Source: Anaerolineales bacterium (GTDB lineage: Bacteria > Chloroflexota > Anaerolineae > Anaerolineales > Villigracilaceae). From it: a DNA stretch of 7,572 nt. This document shows, one piece after another, positions 1-5,987 of the stretch (positions within the stretch are counted from its first letter, which is position 1; each line of letters begins with the position of its first letter). Both the position numbers and the translations under genes were made by a program. The stretch lies in the NCBI GenBank assembly GCA_025966435.1, contig JAICRQ010000161.1:1-7572 (forward strand). The letters run 5' to 3'. The notes below the pieces were generated by a model that was not told the DNA's origin, did not search any database, and saw nothing but the letters and a program-made list of their open reading frames with translations.

Positions 1-423
1 ATTTGCCGTAAAGTGATTCAGGCGAAGGACAGTGGGACAAACGAAATCATGATCTGGGGGGATGGCACACAGACGCGCAGCTTTACATATATCGAGGATT
101 GCGTGCTGGGCATCGATAAGATCGTCCATTGTGACGAGCTCGTGGCGACACCAATCAACCTCGGCTCGAGCGAATTGATCTCCATCAATGATCTGGTCAG
201 CCTTGCCGAAGAGATTGGCGATGTAAAGCTCACGCGCAAATACGATCTCAGCGCCCCGCGAGGGGTGGCAGGACGCAACAGCGACAACACGTTTATCAAA
301 CAAGTATTTGGCTGGGAACCGGGTACGCCGTTTAAGGAAGGTTTGACTCAGAGCTACCGTTGGATCGAAGGGCAATTCAATGCCCGTAAAGCTGGCGAGC
401 GTGTAGTCAACGACACGATGTAA
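1..423 (+). CDS. GDP-mannose 3,5-epimerase-like NAD-dependent epimerase/dehydratase, C-terminal part (5' end outside window)
   Basis: The frame is open from the first base (I-C-R-K before the first GTG at 13), so this is the last 140 codons of a longer gene, and the GTG is not the true start. The fragment is the substrate-binding half of an extended short-chain dehydrogenase. It carries WGDGTQTRSFTYIEDC, then NLGSSELISINDL, then GRNSDNTFIKQVFGW, and ends near YRWIEGQF. As I recall plant GDP-mannose 3,5-epimerase, these blocks match it closely, including the CRK just before the window and the GRNSDN motif. That enzyme converts GDP-D-mannose to GDP-L-galactose and GDP-L-gulose in the cytosol. 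The Rossmann NAD site and catalytic Cys, Tyr and Lys residues lie outside the window, so the reaction cannot be confirmed; another nucleotide-sugar epimerase of the same fold is possible. The neighbours are polysaccharide genes. Its TAA abuts the stop of the convergent glycosyltransferase. Confidence 0.85.
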   Translation: MCRKVIQAKDSGTNEIMIWGDGTQTRSFTYIEDCVLGIDKIVHCDELVATPINLGSSELISINDLVSLAEEIGDVKLTRKYDLSAPRGVAGRNSDNTFIKQVFGWEPGTPFKEGLTQSYRWIEGQFNARKAGERVVNDTM

Positions 424-1224
424 TTATTTGAAGGTGAGTATCCTTCGCAGCCGTAGTCGGAACTTCCACGGTAGCCAGGAATAAAGCAGTTTACGCGTGT
501 ACATCCGTAGGCGCAGCCAAGAAAGCCAGCTTCCCCCTTCTCGCTCGAGCACGCGCAGCATGTCCGGGTAGCAGCGGTCGTCATTGATGATTGTCTTCCC
601 GGCGCCGTGGATGCGGAATTTTGCCCAGCGTTTGGGAACGTAGAGCACCTGTGACACCTTTGCGATGCGCACCCATAGGTCATAGTCGAAACTAAAGAAC
701 AGCGAGAGGTCTAACGGACCCACCTTCTTCCAGACATCCGCGCGGAAAAACGTTGTCGCCTGTGGGATGTGAACCGAGCCGCGCAGCATCTGACGGTATC
801 CCGTCTGCTTGGCGCCAAACTGGCCGACCGTCGTCCCGGAGTCGTCGATCAGGTCCGCGTCACCGTAGACCATCCCCACTTCCGGTCGGCTTTGCAGAAT
901 GGATACAGCCTCTGAAACCGCGCCGGGAAAGTAAATGTCATCTGAGTTCAGCCAGGCCAGGATCTCTCCGCTAGCGCGCGAAAAGCCTTTGTTTAGTGCA
1001 TCGGCATGCCCCTTATCTTTTTCAGAGACCCACCATGCCAGGCGATCCGCGTATTTTTGGATGACTTCCACACTGTTATCTTTTGAGCCGCCATCGACTA
1101 TGATGTATTCAATATTGGGGTAGTCCTGTTCTAGGACGGATCGGATCGAAGCTTCAAGAAATTGCCCCTGATTGAACGAGGGAGTGATGATAGATACTTT
1201 TGGGAGCTGAGAAAGTGAAATCAT
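424..1224 (-). CDS. Family 2 (GT-A fold) glycosyltransferase
   Basis: A 266-residue inverting glycosyltransferase, probably transferring a sugar from a nucleotide donor onto a lipid-linked or polysaccharide acceptor at the inner face of the membrane. The N-terminal half is a typical GT2 domain: VSIITPSFNQ (residues 10-19) opens the nucleotide-binding fold, IIVDGGSKDNS (41-51) holds the uridine-binding Asp, and GHADALNKGF (72-81) is followed by the metal-binding NSDD (93-96). HIPQATTFFR (152-161) and SFDYDLW (178-184) occupy the acceptor and catalytic-base region. The C-terminus is basic (R-rich from about 235) with no clear membrane span, suggesting peripheral membrane attachment. The ATG at 1224 sits just before the first beta strand and is the natural start, but no Shine-Dalgarno sequence precedes it. 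The gene points away from the polymerase operon and into the epimerase gene. Donor and acceptor cannot be read from the sequence. Confidence 0.93.
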   Translation of the reverse strand: MISLSQLPKVSIITPSFNQGQFLEASIRSVLEQDYPNIEYIIVDGGSKDNSVEVIQKYADRLAWWVSEKDKGHADALNKGFSRASGEILAWLNSDDIYFPGAVSEAVSILQSRPEVGMVYGDADLIDDSGTTVGQFGAKQTGYRQMLRGSVHIPQATTFFRADVWKKVGPLDLSLFFSFDYDLWVRIAKVSQVLYVPKRWAKFRIHGAGKTIINDDRCYPDMLRVLEREGGSWLSWLRLRMYTRKLLYSWLPWKFRLRLRRILTFK

Positions 1225-1237
1225 AGTGAGAAGAAAA

Positions 1238-1268
1238 ATTATAGCATTTTATCGAAGTTCAATGACAA
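1238..1268 (-). promoter_or_regulatory. Sigma-70-like promoter of the glycosyltransferase gene
   Basis: On the minus strand, TTGTCA (1263-1268; 5 of 6 matches to TTGACA) is followed after 19 bases by a perfect TATAAT (1238-1243). TGC directly before it makes an extended -10 (TG-N-TATAAT). Transcription starting about 7 bases further would leave only some 7 bases before the ATG at 1224, with no ribosome-binding sequence. The long spacer is compensated by the extended -10. Confidence 0.6.
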
Positions 1269-1304
1269 GAGACTTTGATCTCCAATGGTTTTTCGTAAAT
1301 CCTA

Positions 1305-1310
1305 TATAAT
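1305..1310 (+). promoter_or_regulatory. -10 element of the polysaccharide export/polymerase operon
   Basis: A perfect TATAAT lies 11 bases before the ATG at 1322, so the transcript should start about 5 bases before the start codon. No convincing -35 is present at 16-18 bases (CCAATG at 17), so an activator or an alternative upstream contact may be needed. GGGACGGG (1311-1318) could act as a weak ribosome-binding sequence only if transcription began further upstream. Like the divergent minus-strand promoter, it has TTCG exactly 9 bases before TATAAT. Confidence 0.5.
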
Positions 1311-1321
1311 GGGACGGGTTA

Positions 1322-1939
1322 ATGCGCTGGTTATTTTCTCCCCCCTCTATCGATGACCTCATTCGCTTGCTCAAGGCATGGCGGTTCTGGTCTGTCGGTG
1401 CGCTGATCGGCGCGCTGCTTGGGGCAGGAGCCTACTACATCGCTCCACCGCCATACCGTGCCCACGCTATTGTCCTGGTGGATTTCAACCTGGAACAAGC
1501 CTGGCCGGAGGAGACGGACCGCCAGCAGTTTTATTACCTGGAACGCGAAATACGCAAACTGAAAGAAATCGCCTGGTCAGACATGGTGATGGGAATAGTC
1601 GTAGAGACTATAGGGGATATCACGACAGAGGAGCTTCGCAACGAGACATTGTCGTTGAGCCAGCCTGCGGAGGGGGGCTGGAACTTCTATGCCGACGATA
1701 AAGATCCCGAGCGTGCCGCGGAAATCGTATCTATCTGGTCGCAGGCGTTTGTGGAACAGGTCCGCTTGCGGACAATGATGCTGGAGGGTCCTAATGAATT
1801 TATCGAAGCAACCCATACGCAGACCGCCCAAACGCCCCGCGACCGCAGCTTGTCCCTGAGCACGTATCTTTTCACAGGCGCGGTCGTATTCCTGACAGTC
1901 AGCTCATTTTTTGTTCTCTTTTTCAGTAAGCCTGCATGA
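1322..1939 (+). CDS. Short Wzz/chain-length-determinant-like membrane protein
   Basis: A 205-residue protein with the two-span layout of polysaccharide co-polymerases. It has a cytoplasmic N-terminus with SIDDLIRLLKAWRFW (9-23), a first membrane span at about 23-40 followed by PPPYRAHAIVLVD (42-54; the usual P-x-x-Y-x-A start of the Wzz domain), an extracytoplasmic region of about 140 residues, and a second span at about 181-202 ending in FFSKPA. This family sets polymer length together with a Wzy polymerase, which fits the polymerase gene overlapping its end. It is much smaller than enterobacterial Wzz (over 300 residues), because the long coiled-coil section is missing. It also has no tyrosine-kinase domain or Tyr-rich tail. 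The start follows the -10 element closely; no alternative in-frame ATG fits better. The stop overlaps the next start (ATGA, 1936-1939). A divergent member with another accessory role in export is possible. Confidence 0.72.
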   Translation: MRWLFSPPSIDDLIRLLKAWRFWSVGALIGALLGAGAYYIAPPPYRAHAIVLVDFNLEQAWPEETDRQQFYYLEREIRKLKEIAWSDMVMGIVVETIGDITTEELRNETLSLSQPAEGGWNFYADDKDPERAAEIVSIWSQAFVEQVRLRTMMLEGPNEFIEATHTQTAQTPRDRSLSLSTYLFTGAVVFLTVSSFFVLFFSKPA

Positions 1940-3447
1940 CAAATACACCACACTCCATATTCTCCATACTGAACATTTCCCGCTTTTTATGGGGCGCGGC
2001 GTTGTTTACGTTGCCGGTCACAAGCTTTCGTTATTTTCCATTTCTGGGGGATAATACCTATGTCCGCCCACTGGCGCTTTACCCAATCGCCTTCCTGCTT
2101 CCGCTTCTGGTGTTTCAGCTCATACAGAGGAAAGAGTCTTTCCCACGCGCTGGGACCCTGACACCGCTCCTGGCATTCGTGCTACTGGCGCTCGCCTCCA
2201 CGGGAGTCGGCCTCCTGATGGATCCACTTCCCATGCGCGGGTCTGAATACTTCGGGCGCGTGTTCCGTGCCTGGATTACAGTGGTGATCGGTCTGTCCTT
2301 CGTTGTCGCGGCGGTGTGGATGAATCGCAACGAAGAGGATTTACGGTTTTCCATCAGGTGGCTGCTTGCCGGTTTCGTGTTGGATATCCTCTGGAGCGGA
2401 GTCCAGGCGCTTGCCTTTTATACGCCGCTGCTCGAGAAAGTAACCGTCACTCACTGGCAGCGAGCCTTCTCAATGCGCGAACTGGTGAGGACAAACCGTG
2501 TTTCCGGGATGGCGTATGAGCCTGCCTGGCTCGCCGGGCAAATTGCGACCATTTATTTGCCGTGGCTCATTGCCTCCCTGCTGACCCGTTTCCGCGCAAC
2601 GCGCTTCAAATGGCTCGAACTCATCCTGTTAGGGTTTGCCGTGCTATTGCTGCTGGCAACCTTTTCGCGCGGTGGATTGCTCACCGCCGCCGGGGCATTC
2701 CTCCTGACGCTGCTCTTTGCCGGTCGCGCAGAACTACGCGCCGCCTGGGGTTGGTTTATCACAGGCTTCCAAGGAGGAGAAAATTGGCTCTTGCGTGTGG
2801 GTGTGATTGTCTTACTTATCGGCGGATTGATCGGCGCCGGGCTGTTCTTAAGCCAGAAGGGATACATTACACGCTTGTTCAACACTCGGGCGGATAGCGT
2901 GGAAGACTTCGTCATCGCAAATTCGGCGGGTGCACGCGCGGCGTATACATTTGGCGCCCTAGGTGCGTATAATGAGAGTCCGATCCTCGGTGTGGGGTTG
3001 GGCGCGAGCGGCTTCTATATTTACAACCACTTGCCAGACTGGGCGCTGACCACCGTACCGGAGATCGCTCGTCAATTAAGTCCCGAAAACCGTTTATACC
3101 CAAACCCTAAAAATATGTATGTGCGCCTGCTGGCGGAGACGGGTTTGATCGGGTTCTTTGTTTTTGTTGCTTTTCTGTTTTCTGTGCTCGGCGACTCGCT
3201 GCGGGCATTACAGTCCAGGACCCTGGTGGGCCGTTATCTTGGCATCGCGGGAATCTTCTCCTGGTTCGCGATTGCTTTCTATAACGTCACACAGGACTCA
3301 TTTACAACACCCAATCTCTGGATCAACTTCGGTATCGTTGTGGGAATGGCTGCCTTTTTAACAGAATCAGAGTTGGAAAATTCATCGCTTTCATCTGCAT
3401 CCGGTGCTCTTCAACGGACGACAGCTGAAATATGGGAGCCACAATGA
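1936..3447 (+). CDS. O-antigen ligase/polymerase family (Wzy/WaaL-like) membrane protein
   Basis: A 503-residue integral membrane protein with about 11-12 hydrophobic segments (roughly 17-31, 44-62, 73-95, 110-127, 141-163, 200-216, 227-243, 246-263, 286-305, 400-418, 434-450, 460-480). A large external loop at about 306-399 is typical of PF04932 proteins, which join lipid-linked glycans either to each other or to an acceptor. Family signatures include YEPAWLAGQ near 195-203, TFSRGG (242-247), a GVGLGASGF turn in the large loop, and NPKNMYVRLLAETGLIG (390-406). In WaaL ligases the last motif usually has His where Lys392 stands here. A neighbouring Wzz-like gene favours a polymerase role over a ligase role. 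The ATG overlaps the preceding stop by 4 bases without a good ribosome-binding sequence, implying coupled translation. The C-terminus (about 481-503) is a soluble Ser/Glu-rich tail. Which polymer it builds cannot be told. Confidence 0.88.
   Translation: MTNTPHSIFSILNISRFLWGAALFTLPVTSFRYFPFLGDNTYVRPLALYPIAFLLPLLVFQLIQRKESFPRAGTLTPLLAFVLLALASTGVGLLMDPLPMRGSEYFGRVFRAWITVVIGLSFVVAAVWMNRNEEDLRFSIRWLLAGFVLDILWSGVQALAFYTPLLEKVTVTHWQRAFSMRELVRTNRVSGMAYEPAWLAGQIATIYLPWLIASLLTRFRATRFKWLELILLGFAVLLLLATFSRGGLLTAAGAFLLTLLFAGRAELRAAWGWFITGFQGGENWLLRVGVIVLLIGGLIGAGLFLSQKGYITRLFNTRADSVEDFVIANSAGARAAYTFGALGAYNESPILGVGLGASGFYIYNHLPDWALTTVPEIARQLSPENRLYPNPKNMYVRLLAETGLIGFFVFVAFLFSVLGDSLRALQSRTLVGRYLGIAGIFSWFAIAFYNVTQDSFTTPNLWINFGIVVGMAAFLTESELENSSLSSASGALQRTTAEIWEPQ
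3434..3438 (+). promoter_or_regulatory. Ribosome-binding site that fixes the sulfotransferase start
   Basis: GGGAG lies 5 bases before the ATG at 3444, the usual spacing. This favours 3444 over the in-frame ATG at 3432, which overlaps this very site and has no purine-rich sequence before it. It also places the start in an ATGA overlap with the upstream stop, as at the preceding junction of the operon. Confidence 0.65.
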
Positions 3448-4172
3448 TTGTACTTTCCGTTGGTATGCCGCGTGCGGGGTCCGGCTGGCACTACAACCTT
3501 GTTCATGATCTGATGATGACCGCAGGGGCTACCGATGCGCATGAGATCCGGGAACAGTATCGACTGCAGCGCTTTTTGACAGAAGTGAATAACAACATTG
3601 GCGTGCTGTCGGCGCGGCGGCTGGCATTGGTCACTGTGCCGACGTTGATGGGACATACGTTTGCGATCAAAGCCCACTCAGGACCAACCTTCGCTTCACG
3701 GCTCCTGCAACGGGTAGGCTTGCTCCGGATTACTTACATTTATCGCGATCCGCGCGATACTGTGCTTTCTGCCTATGAGTATGGTCAGCGCGCCCTGGCA
3801 AAGGGCCGCCCCAACGCTTTTTCTCATCTGACTGGCTTTCAAAAAAGTGTGGAGTTCACTTTAAATTACGTCCATATTTGGGAGAAGTGGGTGCAGGAGA
3901 AAGATGTTCTCATTGCCCGTTACGAAGACATGCTTACAAATTATGATCATGAGGTTACGCGTCTTCTTAACTTCCTCAAGTTAGATGGCAGCAAGCCCGA
4001 TGTACAGAATGTGATCGCGGCCTATCGCCCCGAGGCAGCAGAGGGGCAGAAGGGTCTCCATTTCAATAAAGGCAAAATCGGACGGTTCCGCGAAGTCTAC
4101 AGCGTGGAAGAGCAGGCGATCCTGAATGAAATACTGGGTCCTTACCTGGAACGCATGGGTTACAAGCTCTAA
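3444..4172 (+). CDS. PAPS-dependent sulfotransferase domain protein
   Basis: A 242-residue soluble protein of the sulfotransferase 1 family (P-loop fold), which moves sulfate from 3'-phosphoadenylyl sulfate to a hydroxyl or amino group. The N-terminus SVGMPRAGSGW (5-15) is the 5'-phosphosulfate loop. YIYRDPRDTVLSAY (98-111) is the 3'-phosphate-binding segment with the expected Arg101 and Ser109. RYEDML (159-164) and a C-terminal NKGKIGRFREVYS (208-220), corresponding to the family's G-x-x-G PAPS-binding loop, follow. Lys76 in FAIKAHSG matches the position of the family's K-T/A-H motif. There is no signal peptide, so it acts in the cytosol, presumably on a lipid-linked sugar or repeat unit before export. 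The 4-base overlap with the polymerase gene ties it to polysaccharide assembly, so a carbohydrate substrate is likely but inferred. An extra 4-residue N-terminus results if translation starts at 3432. Confidence 0.87.
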   Translation: MIVLSVGMPRAGSGWHYNLVHDLMMTAGATDAHEIREQYRLQRFLTEVNNNIGVLSARRLALVTVPTLMGHTFAIKAHSGPTFASRLLQRVGLLRITYIYRDPRDTVLSAYEYGQRALAKGRPNAFSHLTGFQKSVEFTLNYVHIWEKWVQEKDVLIARYEDMLTNYDHEVTRLLNFLKLDGSKPDVQNVIAAYRPEAAEGQKGLHFNKGKIGRFREVYSVEEQAILNEILGPYLERMGYKL

Positions 4173-4223
4173 AACCTAATTGTTCTGTAAGCCAGGGCGG
4201 GATTTTTCACAACCGTTTTCGAG

Positions 4224-4229
4224 TATCAT
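4224..4229 (+). promoter_or_regulatory. Possible -10 element of the histidine kinase gene
   Basis: TATCAT (5 of 6 matches to TATAAT) ends 6 bases before the ATG at 4236, so a start at the usual distance would fall on the A of the ATG, giving a leaderless mRNA. No Shine-Dalgarno sequence occurs in the 63-base gap after the sulfotransferase, and no clear -35 is visible (GATTTT at 17 bases). No terminator hairpin is seen in this gap, so read-through from the operon upstream remains possible. Confidence 0.38.
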
Positions 4230-4235
4230 TATCCT

Positions 4236-5987
4236 ATGCGCCGCTTTGAGACCCCGTATATTGCTGACTGGTTCGCTGCAACGTTGCGTTGGATGGTGTT
4301 GGCCAGCCTGGTGATTGCCTTGGCTCTACGGGATGAGCTGAACACGATCCCGTTCTGGCCGTTGACTGCCGTTTTTATCTGGAACACGATTATGAGCCTG
4401 TTGGCAGTGTTCAGCGTCAGAGCGCGCTTTTTTCACCGGCAGATCGTCCTCACCATCGATGTCCTCCTGGCTGCAGCATTTTTCTGGTTGCAAAGCCGGG
4501 TAGGCAGCACCCCGAGCTGGATTGGGCTGATTCCCATCCTTACCGGCGCCGTATATTTTGAAGCCCTGGGGGCGTTCATTGTGGCGCCCTTATTTGCGAT
4601 CTGGCAAACTGTAATTGGGGAAGGGGTCTTTTACAGCGACTTTACCTGGCTGCGAGAGATCGGCATGACCTTGCTGGCTGGCCTGGTCGCCGGAATCGGC
4701 GGTCGTTTCGTGATGAGGCGGTTACGCACCTCGCGGCAAACAAAACTGGATGTGGAAGCACGTCAGCGGCGTATGGAGAGCGAACGCCTGCGCGCGATTT
4801 ATGAATTGAGCTCCACACTGACGGCGACGCTGAGCTACCGGCGGGTGCTCGATTCGGCGCTGGACCTGGCTTATACCGCGCTGAATCCGAATCCCGATCC
4901 CGACGAACCCGACCAGGAAGAGCGGATTGTTAGCGCGGTCTTTTTATTTCGCGAGAACCAGTTGCGCATTGGCTCGGCGCGCCGCTTTACGAACGCCGAT
5001 CTGCGTATCAACCTGCAGGGCAACGAAGGCATCCTCAAGAAAGTGCTGGATGGCGGGGATACGGTCCTGACTACGGATATCGGTTACGACCCTGAATTGG
5101 GTCGTATCATCGCACTTCGTTCCTGCTCCTCGGCGTATTGTTTCCCCCTGCGCAGCGGGTTCAATGTTTACGGCGCGATGCTGTTCGCCCACCCGGAACC
5201 AACGTACTTTACCAAGGAACGCTGCGATCTGCTCGATATCATTGGCCGTCAGGCAGTGATCGCCATCCAGAATGCGCGCTTGTATCAGGACCTGGTCGAG
5301 GAAAAGGAACGGATGATCGAAGTGCAGGAGGAAGCTCGCAAAAAGCTGGCACGTGACCTGCACGACGGTCCTACGCAGTCTGTGGCGGCGATGGCGATGC
5401 GCGTGAACCTGGCGCGCCGTATGATGGCAAAAGATGTCAACGAGGCGACCAACGAGCTGGTAAAGATCGAAGAACTGGCGCACCGCACGACGAAAGAGAT
5501 CCGCCATATGCTGTTCACCCTGCGCCCGCTGATTCTCGAGTCACAAGGGTTGAACGCCGCTCTCCAGGCAATGGCGGAAAAGATGCGTGAAACGTTCTCT
5601 CAAAATGTAATCATCAACGTGGACGAAGGTACTCTCAATGATATGGAAATGGGCAAGCAGGGTGTGATCTTTTACATCATTGAAGAAGCCACGAATAATG
5701 CTCGCAAACATGCCAATGCTACACACATCTGGGTGAGACTCCGTCCGTTCGAAAAAGAGATTGCGTTACTCGAGATCGAAGACGACGGCCTGGGCTTCGA
5801 TGTGGAAGCTGTCAACAAAAACTATGACAAGCGTGGCAGTCTGGGGATGGTCAATCTGCGCGAGCGTACAGAACTGGTGAACGGCTTGCTCAATATTGAT
5901 TCTGCGCCGGGGAAAGGGGCTCGCATCCAGGTCTATATCCCGCTCAGCGAGGAAGCCGCAGATCGTCTGCATCATGGGAAGATGTAG
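4236..5987 (+). CDS. Membrane-bound GAF sensor histidine kinase, HisKA_3 (NarL/DesK) class
   Basis: A 583-residue sensor kinase. Residues about 14-160 hold five or six hydrophobic spans with little outside the membrane, so the signal is probably sensed within the membrane or by the GAF domain. A basic linker and helix (about 160-182) leads to a GAF domain (about 183-350), which contains an unusual acidic, proline-rich stretch NPNPDPDEPDQEE (217-229). A helix rich in Glu and Lys then joins the dimerisation domain. The phospho-acceptor is His376 in ARDLHDGPTQS, the HisKA_3 form of the H box. The ATPase domain shows EEATNNARKHAN (483-494; N box), DDGLGFD (516-522; G1) and a GSLGMVNLRER segment followed by PGKGA (G2 region). 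This class phosphorylates LuxR-type response regulators, but none lies next to it in the window. The ATG at 4236 begins MRRF just before the first span. The 3' end overlaps convergent rdgB by 44 bases. The ligand is unknown. Confidence 0.93.
   Translation: MRRFETPYIADWFAATLRWMVLASLVIALALRDELNTIPFWPLTAVFIWNTIMSLLAVFSVRARFFHRQIVLTIDVLLAAAFFWLQSRVGSTPSWIGLIPILTGAVYFEALGAFIVAPLFAIWQTVIGEGVFYSDFTWLREIGMTLLAGLVAGIGGRFVMRRLRTSRQTKLDVEARQRRMESERLRAIYELSSTLTATLSYRRVLDSALDLAYTALNPNPDPDEPDQEERIVSAVFLFRENQLRIGSARRFTNADLRINLQGNEGILKKVLDGGDTVLTTDIGYDPELGRIIALRSCSSAYCFPLRSGFNVYGAMLFAHPEPTYFTKERCDLLDIIGRQAVIAIQNARLYQDLVEEKERMIEVQEEARKKLARDLHDGPTQSVAAMAMRVNLARRMMAKDVNEATNELVKIEELAHRTTKEIRHMLFTLRPLILESQGLNAALQAMAEKMRETFSQNVIINVDEGTLNDMEMGKQGVIFYIIEEATNNARKHANATHIWVRLRPFEKEIALLEIEDDGLGFDVEAVNKNYDKRGSLGMVNLRERTELVNGLLNIDSAPGKGARIQVYIPLSEEAADRLHHGKM

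Noticed and set aside
430..446. GAAGG-TGAGTAT-CCTTC inverted repeat just after the convergent stops, as a bidirectional terminator
   Set aside because: The stem is only 5 bp and no T-run follows on either strand; it lies in the last codons of the glycosyltransferase.
1274..1280. TTGATC as the -35 of the + strand operon promoter
   Set aside because: The gap to TATAAT at 1305 is 24 bases, too long for a normal sigma-70 promoter.
2553..2915. 120-codon minus-strand open frame opposite the polymerase gene
   Set aside because: It is basic and Ser/Pro-rich as expected for the complement of hydrophobic membrane codons; no motif or ribosome-binding site.
3432..3443. Upstream ATG as the sulfotransferase start
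   Set aside because: It has no ribosome-binding sequence, whereas the ATG at 3444 has GGGAG 5 bases before it and starts right at the P-loop strand.
4173..4235. Terminator between the sulfotransferase and kinase genes
   Set aside because: There is a short T-run (4203-4207) but no stem of useful length before it.
4944..5507. 187-codon open frame on the minus strand within the kinase gene
   Set aside because: It is antisense to the GAF and H-box coding region, with low-complexity His/Arg-rich translation and no recognisable motif: a shadow frame.
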